DNA of 64,000 nucleotides from Paludibaculum fermentans (lineage in GTDB: Bacteria > Acidobacteriota > Terriglobia > Bryobacterales > Bryobacteraceae), in NCBI RefSeq assembly GCF_015277775.1, contig NZ_CP063849.1, forward strand, positions 8,509,501 to 8,573,500, given 5' to 3'. This document shows, in pieces, positions 1 through 8,560 of the stretch. The notes under the pieces are model-generated. The model saw only the letters and a program-made list of their open reading frames with translations, was not told the origin of the DNA and made no database searches. Position 1 is the first letter of the stretch; every line of letters starts with the position of its first letter. Made by a program: the position numbers and the translations under genes.

Positions 1-1497
1 ATAATTCAACTTGCCGGGCACCCGCAGCGCAATCGCCCCCAGCGCCAGCCACTCAATGTACTTCGCCGCCACCGGGAACTGGGACACACCCGGAGCTCCG
101 CCCTTACATGCGCGGATCCAATCCTGCTGATGGTTGATGCCCCGCTGCAGCATCTGCGGCGGCAGTTTGTACTCCGCCCAGCGCGACGCCGGCAGCAGCC
201 ACACACCCTCGCCGCGGGTCGTCGTGGCCATGTACCCCTTCGAGCCCACGAACACCGCTCCATTGCCCGGAGCCCGCATCTTCGCCTCCGCGGTCAGCGC
301 GCCGCCCGGTCCACCCGGACCACCAGGTCCACCCGGCCCGCCCGGACGCGGACCCATGCCCGGAGGCCGCGGTCCACCCGGAGCGAACACACCCGGAGCC
401 GGCTTTCCATCAATACCCAACCGGTCGCCAACCATCATCGTTCCGTCGCCCGTACTCAGGAAGGGCCGACCCTTTTCCGCCAGATTGTTCATCGATGGGA
501 ACAGCCGGTCTCCCTCAGCCATGCCCGGAGGATTCTCGAAATCGCCGCGCATATTCTGGTAGGCGTGGACCGTCACTGGCGGCATGTTCGCCCGGGCAGG
601 GAACTCAAACACCAGGTGCGCCCGCAGCGGCCACAGCCACTCGCTCTTGCCCTCCACGAACACACACTCCACGCTCGTCGGCGAGGCCTTGTCCAACTGC
701 AGCGCCAGGTGCGCCGGCCCCAGGTTGTGCACCAGCCAGTCGCCCAGCGAACCGCCCGTCGAGAAGTCCTGGAACGCCCGCCACTGGTTCGTCATCAGCG
801 GATTGAAGTCCCGTGGCTTCGCCGGGCCGAGCCACAGATCCCAATCCAGCGTCCCGGGGACCTCTGTCTTTTCCGGACCCGTCTCGGGGATCTTCGGCTG
901 CCCGCCGTAGATGCCGCCCGTCCACGCATGCAGTTCCTTCACCTCGCCGATATCGCCCGACCATAGGATCTCGCACGCCGTCTTCGTGGCTTCGTGATTG
1001 AAGCCCTGATTCCCCATCTGCGTGGCCACTTTGTACTTGGCGGCCGCTTCCACCAGCAGCCGCGTCTCGTGCACCGTGCGCGTCAGCGGCTTCTCGCAGT
1101 ACACGTGCTTGCCGTGCTGCATCGCGGCCAGCGCGATGGGCGTGTGCATATGGTCCGGCGTCGCAACCATCACCGCGTCCACCGTCTTCTCGGTCTCCAG
1201 CAGCTTGCGGAAATCCTTGTACTTTGTCGCCTTCTCGTACGTCGTGAAGGCCTTCGCGGCCCGCTTCTCATCGACGTCGCAGAGCGCAACGACATTCTCC
1301 GTGGGCGTCACGCCCATCAGGATCTCCGGACCCCGGATGCCCACGCCAATCGCGGCGATGTTCAGCTTCTCGTTCGGCGATTTGTAGCCGGCAGCCCGCA
1401 GGGAAGCCACGCTTCCGAAGCCGCCTGTCGGAATTGCGCCGGCCAGAAGAGATCCATAAAAGAAGTAACGTCTCGAAAATCCGCCGTCTGGCATCAT
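1..1497 (-). CDS. Gfo/Idh/MocA family oxidoreductase, Tat-exported, partial (C-terminus beyond left edge)
   Basis: The frame is open for 499 codons from ATG 1497 to the window edge, so the C-terminus is missing. The N-terminus has a twin-arginine signal (FSRRYFFYGS), then a Rossmann start (IAAIGVGIRGPEIL) and the family signatures ATPDHMHTPIA and HGKHVYCEKPL, which carries the EKP lysine. The family performs NAD(P)-dependent oxidoreduction of sugars and derivatives; the substrate cannot be read here. A strong AGGAGG lies just upstream, and ATG 1494 is an equally good start. Residues about 372-398 form a Gly-Pro-rich collagen-like insert. The gene lies 262 nt downstream of the GH92 gene on the same strand and may be read with it or from its own promoter at 1624-1652. 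Family call is sure; substrate is unknown. Confidence 0.92.
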   Translation of the reverse strand, partial: MMPDGGFSRRYFFYGSLLAGAIPTGGFGSVASLRAAGYKSPNEKLNIAAIGVGIRGPEILMGVTPTENVVALCDVDEKRAAKAFTTYEKATKYKDFRKLLETEKTVDAVMVATPDHMHTPIALAAMQHGKHVYCEKPLTRTVHETRLLVEAAAKYKVATQMGNQGFNHEATKTACEILWSGDIGEVKELHAWTGGIYGGQPKIPETGPEKTEVPGTLDWDLWLGPAKPRDFNPLMTNQWRAFQDFSTGGSLGDWLVHNLGPAHLALQLDKASPTSVECVFVEGKSEWLWPLRAHLVFEFPARANMPPVTVHAYQNMRGDFENPPGMAEGDRLFPSMNNLAEKGRPFLSTGDGTMMVGDRLGIDGKPAPGVFAPGGPRPPGMGPRPGGPGGPGGPGGPGGALTAEAKMRAPGNGAVFVGSKGYMATTTRGEGVWLLPASRWAEYKLPPQMLQRGINHQQDWIRACKGGAPGVSQFPVAAKYIEWLALGAIALRVPGKLNY

Positions 1498-1623
1498 GGC
1501 CTCCTAATCGATATGAAGTGCGGCTGGTTGGCTCTAACAGGCGTCGCTGTCAGGAGGGTGCACCGGCCTGGAGTCTTCGGACACCGAAAGGCGCAGCACT
1601 CATCCGCTCGTTTCTGCTCGTTG

Positions 1624-1652
1624 ATTCTATTGCGATTGCCTGCCGAGAGCAA
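1624..1652 (-). promoter_or_regulatory. putative sigma-70 promoter for the Gfo/Idh/MocA gene
   Basis: On the minus strand a -35 TTGCTC (1652-1647) is followed by exactly 17 nt and a -10 TAGAAT (1629-1624). The ATG at 1497 lies about 120 nt downstream. This is by eye, with no score. A preceding hairpin at 1708-1725 fits an independent transcription unit. Confidence 0.35.
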
Positions 1653-1707
1653 GCAACCGGCCCCCACGGCGAAACCCGAGCACCTATCGAAAGGCCCGCG
1701 CCGCGAA

Positions 1708-1725
1708 GGGCGGACTCTTCCGCCC
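1708..1725 (-). terminator. hairpin downstream of the GH92 gene, possible terminator
   Basis: A perfect 7-bp stem (GGGCGGA/TCCGCCC) closes a four-base loop, about 35 nt after the GH92 stop codon. No T-run follows, so it may be a weak terminator or a 3'-end stabiliser. Confidence 0.4.
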
Positions 1726-1759
1726 CACGCACCCAATCTTGTTCATCGGGATCTGATCC

Positions 1760-4027
1760 CTACTTCGTCATCGACGGCGGAGCCGCTTCCACCGCCGAAG
1801 CAAACTGCTTGTTCGGCTCGGCGCCCATTCGGAACACGATCTTCCCTCCATCCGCGATCGCCGAATGCGGGAACCACGCCTTTTCATACGGCTTGCCATT
1901 CAGGGTCACCGACTGGATGTACTTGTCATCCGCCGACTTCCTGACAGCCTCCACCACCAGTTTTCGGCCCGCGCCCATGTCGATCGTCGCCCGGTCAAAC
2001 AGCGGCGTCCCGAAGACATAGTTCGCACTCGCCGGATCCACGGCATAGAAGCCCAGCGCGCTGATCACATACCACGCCGACATTTGGCCGCAATCTTCAT
2101 TGCCCGACACTCCATCGTCCGGCGTGTTGCCATACAGATGATCCAGCAGATACCGCACGCGCTCCTGCGTCTTGTACGGCGCTCCGCCATAGGAATACAG
2201 GTAGGCGATGTGATGGCTCGGCTCGTTGCCGTGCGCATACTGCCCCACCAGTCCCGTCATGTCGGCCACCTTTTCCCCCACCGTCTCCGTCGACTGTGCG
2301 AACAGCGCATCCAGCTTGTCGATAAATGCCTGCCTGCCGCCCAACAGGTTGATGTAGCCCTTCGGATCCTGCTGTGCCCCCCACGTTGCCTGCCACGAGT
2401 TCGCTTCCGTGTAGTCGCGCCACTTCTTCGAAACACCGGTCGTCTTTGGATCGAACGGACCCGCCCACTCGCCATTCTCCAGCCGCGGCCGGACAAAGCC
2501 TGTCGACTTGTCCCATAAATTGCGATAGTTCCCCGCCTGGCCCAGCAACTTCTCGTACTCGCCCATCTTCCCGAGTTCGCGCGCGATCTGCGCCACGGAC
2601 CACGCGTCGTAACTATACTCCAGCGTCTTCGTGGCCGACTCCTCTTCCTTATCGCTCGGAATGTAGCCCAGCTTACGGTAGTAACCCAGCCCGCGGTAAT
2701 CGTCTACCATCGCCCGCTGGTACAACTTCGCGTAGGCCCGCTCGTAGTCGACACCCTGGATGCCCTTCATCATCGCCTCGGCGATGACCGGAGCTGAATG
2801 GTAGCCAGTCATGCAGAATGTCTCCCGCCCCTGCAGCGGCCAGATCGGGACACCCGCCGGACTCTCTTCGCCCATCCGGATCAGGCAGTTCAACAGGCCC
2901 GGCAGCCGGTCCTGCTGCATCAGCGTGTACAGCGGATGCAGCGCGCGGTACGTGTCCCACAGCGAGAACGTGCTGTAGTTGTGCTCTCCGGCCTTCATCG
3001 TGTGGACCGCATTGTCCATGCCCCGATACTGCCCGTCGACATCGTCAAACAGCGTCGGCGCCAGCATCGTGTGATACAGCGCGGTGTAGAAGACCTGCGC
3101 CCGCTTCTCGTCCTTGGTTTCGATGGCCGCCCGCGAAAGCTCCTTCCTCCAGCTCTCCTTTGCCTTGGCCTCGACCTTGGCGAAATCCCAGTCCGGAATC
3201 TCCGTCTCCAGGTTCTTCATCGCTCCTTCGACACTCACCGCCGAAAGCCCCACCTTTACCTGGATCACTTCGCCGGCCGTCGTCTTGAAATGCACCAGCG
3301 CCTTGACACTCCTGCCCTTGGCCTCACGCAACGCCGCGTCCAAGGTCTTGCCATCGGCGACGATCTCGGACCGCCCGAACGGCTTCGAGAACTTCATCGC
3401 GAAATAGATGTATCGGCCCTTGGCCCACCCATTCACGCGCCGCCCGCCGGTCACCGTCGAATCGCCCACAAACTTCAATTCCGCTTCTGTGACCCTCTGC
3501 GGTCCGCCGTTGGCGTGCGCCAGATCCACAATGAAATGGCTCGAGTCGCTGGCCGGGAACGTGTACTTGTGGAACCCGGCGCGCTCAGTGGCGGTGAGCT
3601 CCGCCTTGATGTTGTAGTCCTTCAGCAGCACCGAATAGTAGCCGGGCACCGCGGTCTCGTCCTGATGGGAGAACCGGGACCGGTAGCCCTGCTCCGGATT
3701 CTCGCGCGTGCCCGGCTCAGTCTTTGCCGGACCGGTACCCGGCATCACCAGCACATCCAGCAGGTCGCCCACGCCGGTGCCGCTCAGGTGCGTGTGGCTG
3801 AAGCCCATGATCGACGAATCGGAATAGTGATAGCCCGAGCACCAGTCCCAACCGCTGTCAAAGGTGTCGGGACTCAGTTGCACCATGCCGTGGGGCAGCG
3901 TCGCGCCGGGGTATGTGTGGCCGTGCCCGCCCGTGCCGATGAAGACGTTGACGTGGCGGCTGGGATCTCCCGCGGCGAAGAGTGTTATGGACGAAAGCAG
4001 TAAAACAGGTATGAAACGATCAAACAT
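1760..4027 (-). CDS. GH92 family glycosidase (alpha-mannosidase type), secreted
   Basis: This 755-residue protein reads as a full-length GH92 enzyme, a calcium-dependent exo-acting alpha-mannosidase family. The N-terminus (MFDRFIPVLLLSSITLFAA) is a signal peptide followed at once by the family opening VNVFIGTGGHGHTYPGA. Further signatures are WDWCSGYHY, the PLQGRETFCMTGYHSA segment, and the C-terminal GNEDCGQMSAWYVISALGFY. ATG 4027 was chosen because the signal peptide starts there; GTG 4030 or 4044 are possible. It is the first of two GH92 genes in the window and is divergent from the GH35 gene, so the pair may serve one glycan. Linkage specificity cannot be read from sequence. Confidence 0.93.
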   Translation of the reverse strand: MFDRFIPVLLLSSITLFAAGDPSRHVNVFIGTGGHGHTYPGATLPHGMVQLSPDTFDSGWDWCSGYHYSDSSIMGFSHTHLSGTGVGDLLDVLVMPGTGPAKTEPGTRENPEQGYRSRFSHQDETAVPGYYSVLLKDYNIKAELTATERAGFHKYTFPASDSSHFIVDLAHANGGPQRVTEAELKFVGDSTVTGGRRVNGWAKGRYIYFAMKFSKPFGRSEIVADGKTLDAALREAKGRSVKALVHFKTTAGEVIQVKVGLSAVSVEGAMKNLETEIPDWDFAKVEAKAKESWRKELSRAAIETKDEKRAQVFYTALYHTMLAPTLFDDVDGQYRGMDNAVHTMKAGEHNYSTFSLWDTYRALHPLYTLMQQDRLPGLLNCLIRMGEESPAGVPIWPLQGRETFCMTGYHSAPVIAEAMMKGIQGVDYERAYAKLYQRAMVDDYRGLGYYRKLGYIPSDKEEESATKTLEYSYDAWSVAQIARELGKMGEYEKLLGQAGNYRNLWDKSTGFVRPRLENGEWAGPFDPKTTGVSKKWRDYTEANSWQATWGAQQDPKGYINLLGGRQAFIDKLDALFAQSTETVGEKVADMTGLVGQYAHGNEPSHHIAYLYSYGGAPYKTQERVRYLLDHLYGNTPDDGVSGNEDCGQMSAWYVISALGFYAVDPASANYVFGTPLFDRATIDMGAGRKLVVEAVRKSADDKYIQSVTLNGKPYEKAWFPHSAIADGGKIVFRMGAEPNKQFASAVEAAPPSMTK

Positions 4028-4107
4028 CACTGAGTAAAACCTCACTTTGAGTGTATGCCCGCGCCACCCGCCGCGCCGCATGGGGTTCTTCCGCCGTTCA
4101 ATCGCTG

Positions 4108-4113
4108 TAGAAT
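4108..4113 (+). promoter_or_regulatory. possible -10 element for the GH35 gene
   Basis: TAGAAT lies 40 nt upstream of ATG 4154, in the intergenic space divergent from the GH92 gene. The -35 region (TTCTTC near 4087) is weak, so this is only a candidate. Confidence 0.25.
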
Positions 4114-4153
4114 GGCCCTCGGTCATTCCTGGCCGCGACGAGAGGATCTTTGT

Positions 4154-5773
4154 ATGCTCCGATTGTTCAAACCCGCCCTGCTGGCGGCTGCGCTGATCTG
4201 TTGCGCTGTTGCCGCGCCCATGCCGCAGATCGTCAAACAGGGGCGCAAGTTCACGCTCCTGGTGGACGGCAAGCCCTTCATCCTCCTGGGCGGCCAGGTG
4301 AACAACTCCACCGGGTGGCCATCTCGCATGCAGGAGATCTGGCCTGTCTACAAGGCCCTCCACGCCAACACGGCCGAGATCCCGGTCTACTGGGAGATCG
4401 TCGAGCCCAAGCCCAACGAGTTCCACTTCGAAGCCGTCGATCAGATCATCCGTGACGCCCGCGCCCAGAACCTGCGTCTCGTCCTGCTCTGGTTCGCCAC
4501 CTGGAAGAACGGCGTCATGGACTACGCGCCCGGGTGGGTAAAGGCCGACACCGCCAAGTACCCCCGCATGATTGATTCGGGCGGCAAACCCGTCCGCGTC
4601 CTCTCACCCCACAGCGAGGCAACCATGCACGCGGATCGCAACGCCTTCGCCGCCTTCATGCGCCACCTCAAGGAAGTGGATGGCGACGCACACACCGTCA
4701 TCATGGTGCAGGTCGAGAATGAACCCGGCTCCCTCTTTACTGACCGCGATCACGCCCCCGCTTCCAACAAGCTCTTTGAAGGACCCGTACCCGCCGCGCT
4801 GACCACCGCCCTCAAGAAGAACGCCGGCACCTGGACCCAGGTCTTCGGTCCGGAGGCCGACGAAGCCTTCGCCGCCTGGCATGTCGCGAAGTACGTGAAC
4901 GAAGTCGCCGCAGGCGGCCGGAAGGAGTACGGCCTCCCGCTCTACGTCAATGTCTGGCTGCGCGAGCGCAAGAACTTCATGCGCCCCGGCGAGGCCTACC
5001 CCAGCGGCGGAGCCACCTCCAACGTGCTCGACATCTGGAAGGTAGCGACCCCTTCCATCGACGTGATTGCGCCCGACATCTACGTGATGGACTACGCCGG
5101 CTACCGCGCCGTCTGCGAGAGCTACGGCCGGCCCGACAACGCCCTGCTCATCCCGGAAACAGGGGGCTTCGGAGCCTTCGCCCGCTATATGTTCTACGCC
5201 CTGGCCGACTACGACGCCCTGGGCTTCGCCCCCTTCGGCATCGATCGCATCGGCGCGGGCACTGTCCCGGACGGCGTCCCCGGAGTCAGCGCCGGCACCA
5301 GCATCGCCGATCTCGTCCGCCCCATGATGGACAACTACCGCCTGCTCGGCCCCGCTCTCGACCAGATCGCCGCCTGGCAGGGCACCGGCAAACTCCACTC
5401 CGCCGTGGAAGAAGATCAGATCACTGAGCGCCTGCTCACCTTCACAGACTATGAGGTGCTCGCCCAGTTCGGCAGGCCCGAGGTCAGCTATGGCGGCACC
5501 TTTGCGTCGGGGACGGCCCGCAAAACCGGCCGTGCGATGGTCTCCGAGATCGCACCGGATGAGTTCGTGATCCTCGGTTTCGACACCACGATCCGCTTCG
5601 AACCCCGCCGCGGCTCCAAGCTCAAGAGCGCCCAATTCCTCTGGGTAGAAGAGGGCAAGTTCGAGAATGGCGAATGGAAGGCCGCCCGCCGGCTCAACGG
5701 CGACGAGACCTTCTTCCGCCTGACACTACCCTCGCAGGGGGCAATCCTGCGAGCGAAGCTGATGTCTTATTGA
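4154..5773 (+). CDS. GH35 beta-galactosidase-like protein with DUF5597-type C-terminus
   Basis: The 539-residue protein has a signal peptide (MLRLFKPALLAAALICC), then a TIM-barrel start (GRKFTLLVDGKPFILLGGQV) typical of GH35. VQVENEPGS carries the likely acid/base glutamate, and a second glutamate in LLIPETGGFG is the likely nucleophile. Length and C-terminal sheet domain resemble the GH35/DUF5597 group, which includes xyloglucan-active beta-galactosidases; that substrate is only inferred. ATG 4154 has AGAGGA seven bases upstream; longer in-frame starts lack a signal peptide. It is divergent from the GH92 gene and its stop lies 5 nt from the convergent ankyrin gene. Confidence 0.88.
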   Translation: MLRLFKPALLAAALICCAVAAPMPQIVKQGRKFTLLVDGKPFILLGGQVNNSTGWPSRMQEIWPVYKALHANTAEIPVYWEIVEPKPNEFHFEAVDQIIRDARAQNLRLVLLWFATWKNGVMDYAPGWVKADTAKYPRMIDSGGKPVRVLSPHSEATMHADRNAFAAFMRHLKEVDGDAHTVIMVQVENEPGSLFTDRDHAPASNKLFEGPVPAALTTALKKNAGTWTQVFGPEADEAFAAWHVAKYVNEVAAGGRKEYGLPLYVNVWLRERKNFMRPGEAYPSGGATSNVLDIWKVATPSIDVIAPDIYVMDYAGYRAVCESYGRPDNALLIPETGGFGAFARYMFYALADYDALGFAPFGIDRIGAGTVPDGVPGVSAGTSIADLVRPMMDNYRLLGPALDQIAAWQGTGKLHSAVEEDQITERLLTFTDYEVLAQFGRPEVSYGGTFASGTARKTGRAMVSEIAPDEFVILGFDTTIRFEPRRGSKLKSAQFLWVEEGKFENGEWKAARRLNGDETFFRLTLPSQGAILRAKLMSY

Positions 5774-5778
5774 CCGGC

Positions 5779-6711
5779 TCAGTGCTGCCGCACGAACGCG
5801 ATGACTTCGGCCAGTCCTGGTTCATCTCCGTATACACGCAGATGGGATTCCAGCATGTCCTTGTAGCCCATGCCGTCGGGCGTGCGGTACTGTTTCCAGT
5901 CCGCGCCTCGCTCCAGTAGCATCAGTGCCGCCTTCCAGTTCGAGGAAGTCGACGCCGCGAACACCACGCTGTTCCCCTGCGAGTCGCGAGCCTTGATATC
6001 CGCGCCGTGATCCAGCACCATCTGCAAGATCTCCGGAGGCACCGTCCGGCCCGCCGCTCCATAGAAGACCGGCGTACCGAAGGAATCCTTGGTATTCGGC
6101 TTGGCGCCGGCTGCCAGCAGCAATTGGACCGGTTCCGGCCCTGTCTTCCCGCTGAGCTGAATCGCCAGACTCAGCGGTAGCTCATCGCCAGACCCGAGGT
6201 TTGGATCGGCCCCTGCCTTCATCAGCGCCCGCAGCACCTCCAGATGGTCCGGAGTGGCGCGCAATTGCCGGAAGGCCAGCATCAGCAGAGTGGTGTCCGC
6301 AAAACCGCGGCTGTTCACATCGACTTTGGGCGCCAGCGACGCCACCGTAGCGGCATCGTTCTGCGAGATAGCAGTGGCGATATCACGGACGGGTCCTGAG
6401 CGGAAGAACGTCAGGTTGCCCTGCGAGTCGCTGTTCAGCCGCACCTGCGCCTCGGTGTAGCCCTTCAGCAGGACGAGAATCAACACCGGCGACAGCGCCA
6501 GCAGGAACCCGGTCCCGCGCAGCAACCGCGACGAAGTCCCGTGAAACAGGAAGATCGACAGCGCCAGCACCAGCCCGGGGACCAGCAGCATAACCCCGGC
6601 CACGCTGATCGAACTCGTCTTCGAACTTGTGGCCGCGGCCAGTCCGAGCACAAACATCAGGAAGATCCCTGCCATGTCGCAGAGAACAATGAGCCAGAAC
6701 AGAAGTTTCAT
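5779..6711 (-). CDS. membrane-anchored ankyrin-repeat protein
   Basis: In this 310-residue protein three hydrophobic segments occupy about residues 3-27, 38-58 and 65-84. About four ankyrin repeats follow from residue 115 onward, recognisable by ADTTLLMLAFRQ, GADPNLGSGDELPLSLAI and GADIKARDSQGNSVVF. Ankyrin repeats bind proteins; the partner is unknown. The gene starts 7 nt after the stop of the small 6719-6961 gene, so the two are probably co-transcribed. The repeats should sit on one face of the inner membrane, but their side cannot be fixed by eye. Confidence 0.85.
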   Translation of the reverse strand: MKLLFWLIVLCDMAGIFLMFVLGLAAATSSKTSSISVAGVMLLVPGLVLALSIFLFHGTSSRLLRGTGFLLALSPVLILVLLKGYTEAQVRLNSDSQGNLTFFRSGPVRDIATAISQNDAATVASLAPKVDVNSRGFADTTLLMLAFRQLRATPDHLEVLRALMKAGADPNLGSGDELPLSLAIQLSGKTGPEPVQLLLAAGAKPNTKDSFGTPVFYGAAGRTVPPEILQMVLDHGADIKARDSQGNSVVFAASTSSNWKAALMLLERGADWKQYRTPDGMGYKDMLESHLRVYGDEPGLAEVIAFVRQH

Positions 6712-6718
6712 GGGTGCT

Positions 6719-6961
6719 TCACCGCCACAGAGTCATCGCAACTCGGTAAATTGTACCCTGGTGCTCCGGGTCAGCCTGAATCACCGCATGAACACTGGCC
6801 GGAAAGAGTGCGGCGCCGTGGACATCCCGCAGTTCAAAGTCGCGCTCGCCCGGGACAATCTCATAGCCAAACCACGCCCGCAGCAGCGGTGCCGTCTCCG
6901 CGCGGTGATCGGAACACAGCCGCAGAAAGTCGTAGTAGCTGATCTCGTAGCCGGTTTTCAA
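6719..6961 (-). CDS. small hypothetical protein upstream of the ankyrin gene
   Basis: I do not recognise this protein. The frame reads convincingly from YEISYYDFLRLCSDHRAET to YRVAMTLWR, has no signal peptide, and is rich in aromatic and charged residues. The start is uncertain: TTG 6961 gives 80 residues, whereas TTG 7036 gives 105 but overlaps the tail of the gene remnant at 6981-7362. A TATACT that could be a -10 lies at 6996-6991, which favours the shorter form. Its stop is 7 nt before the ankyrin gene, suggesting translational coupling. Confidence 0.55.
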   Translation of the reverse strand: MKTGYEISYYDFLRLCSDHRAETAPLLRAWFGYEIVPGERDFELRDVHGAALFPASVHAVIQADPEHQGTIYRVAMTLWR

Positions 6962-6980
6962 AGTGGAAGCCCCAGAGGTA

Positions 6981-7362
6981 CTAGCGTTCCAGTATAAGCC
7001 CTGATCCGCCCCGCAGATGTGGCCTCGCAAACTCAACCGTTTCGCGCAGCGGCTTCATGCCCGCCTCTGTGAGCTTGGCCCCGTCTTGCCGCGTCCGTGT
7101 GGCGAACTCCAGCCAGCCCTCGTTGCTCCAGTTCGAATGCCAGTAGCGGCGTGCGAGCGTGCAACTGCCATCCAGCCCGCGTTCGTCACCGCCGTGCCCG
7201 GTTGGCCCGGATCGACGACATAGACCTTCACTTCCTTGATGGTGAGATCGGGCAGGTCGCCTGTCTTCAGTCCGACCGCTTGCGCGGCCGCTCCGCCCGG
7301 ATTCAACCGGGCTCCCGCGCCCATCGCCAGCATGTTCCGGCGACGGACGCGTCTGTCATCAT
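6981..7362 (-). pseudogene. frameshifted and truncated remnant, Tat-exported enzyme with MR/MLE-like N-terminus
   Basis: A strong GGGAGG and ATG ATG ACA start at 7362 follow directly after the PKD-domain gene, but that frame stops after 19 codons. One frame over, a Tat-like RRRNMLAMGAGA and LPDLTIKEVKVYVVDPG read well, resembling the N-terminus of mandelate racemase/enolase-superfamily proteins. In the third frame a natural-looking tail follows (RYWHSNWSNEGWLEFA to the stop at 6981). No single frame joins them and the total is far too short for the family. I infer a decayed operon gene with at least two frameshifts plus an internal deletion; the family call is weak. Confidence 0.5.
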
Positions 7363-7375
7363 GGCGCCTCCCGCC

Positions 7376-8473
7376 CTACTTCACGGTCACGTCCCACACC
7401 TTGGCACGGCGCGACTTTCCGGCGGGTCCCTCAACGTACAGGGTGACAACGTACTGCCCTGCCTTCTCGTACGCGTGGATCGGATGCTGCTCCGTCGATT
7501 CTGTGCCGTCGCCGAAATCCCACTTCCAAGACGTCACCTGGCCCACAGTCCGATCCGTGAACGCGATCAGACGGCGGTCCATGTCCGCCACCACGAAGGA
7601 CCATTGGGCTTCGAGCTTCTTTCTCAAATTGGGCTCCAACGGCATCAGGCGGAACGCGACCAGGTCAGACGCGTTGCCGTACATCGTCTGCTTGTGGGAG
7701 AGGTTCCAGAAGCCCGTGTGCGTCTTGGCGTTGACGTCGTCGTAGTCCAAGATCGACCACGAGAGCCCGATGATCTTGTTCTCCCAGAGCTTCGACTCGA
7801 CCGACCGGTCCGGCCCGTCGCAGCTCGCATAGTCGAACGGTGTAATCCAGAACTCCAGCGTTAGGCGGCCCGCCTCACCCGGCTTGAAGTTGTACTTGTA
7901 CGCCGCATTCATATACGGCAGTTCCTTGATCCACGGCTGGCAGCCCCACGCCAGTGCCCAGTCCTTGCCCTCCGCCGGCGTGAAGATGTGATAGTTCTGC
8001 GCATGCACGCCATGCATGGAGAAATGCGCGTCCCAGCGCGGAATGTCTTTGTTCGGGTGCATCTGGGCGATCAGCGGGCCGCCGGACAGGTCGCCGTCCA
8101 CCACCACTTCGAAGATGTCGTTGTGCAGGTCGTTGCGCGAGAAGTCCCAGTAGTTGTCGTACGCCTCATAGAGGAAGTAGAGGCGGTTTATGCCCTTCAC
8201 CCAGCCCACCTTCACACGCACATCGAGATCCTTGCGGTCGATGTTCGTGCCTCGGCCATGGACTGTATCCATCAACTGGTCCGTCCCGATCATGTAGCTC
8301 TCCGGCACCATTGACCAGTCATCCGTGTTGCCGTCCACTCGGGGGATCTGGTCTGCAGGGAACTGGAAGATCTGGAAGGTGACGCCAGGGCGGGCCAGCG
8401 ACTGCGGTTGCGCGTGCAGCAGCGCGGCCAGCACGGGCAGCAGCAGTACGCGGAGGGCGGGATGGGAACTCAT
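7376..8473 (-). CDS. secreted protein with CBM9-like domain and C-terminal PKD domain
   Basis: The 365-residue protein has a signal peptide (LRVLLLPVLAALLHAQP). About residues 40-270 resemble the DOMON/CBM9-like fold: IPRVDGNTDDWS, RLYFLYEAYDNYWDF, DIFEVVVDGDLSGG and LTLEFWITPFDYA. A PKD domain follows at about 280-365 with the typical WKWDFGDGTESTEQHP and YEKAGQYVVTLYV. Such proteins bind carbohydrate or other ligands outside the cell; no catalytic site is visible. The gene directly precedes the remnant at 6981-7362 in the same orientation, so the original operon probably ended in an enzyme now lost. Confidence 0.82.
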   Translation of the reverse strand: MSSHPALRVLLLPVLAALLHAQPQSLARPGVTFQIFQFPADQIPRVDGNTDDWSMVPESYMIGTDQLMDTVHGRGTNIDRKDLDVRVKVGWVKGINRLYFLYEAYDNYWDFSRNDLHNDIFEVVVDGDLSGGPLIAQMHPNKDIPRWDAHFSMHGVHAQNYHIFTPAEGKDWALAWGCQPWIKELPYMNAAYKYNFKPGEAGRLTLEFWITPFDYASCDGPDRSVESKLWENKIIGLSWSILDYDDVNAKTHTGFWNLSHKQTMYGNASDLVAFRLMPLEPNLRKKLEAQWSFVVADMDRRLIAFTDRTVGQVTSWKWDFGDGTESTEQHPIHAYEKAGQYVVTLYVEGPAGKSRRAKVWDVTVK

Positions 8474-8560
8474 GACTCTCCATCTAATGCGAACGCGCGC
8501 TGCTCAGCAACCCCCTCGTGCTACTTTGAAACCACCTGACGCTTCAGAAGGACCCAGCCC

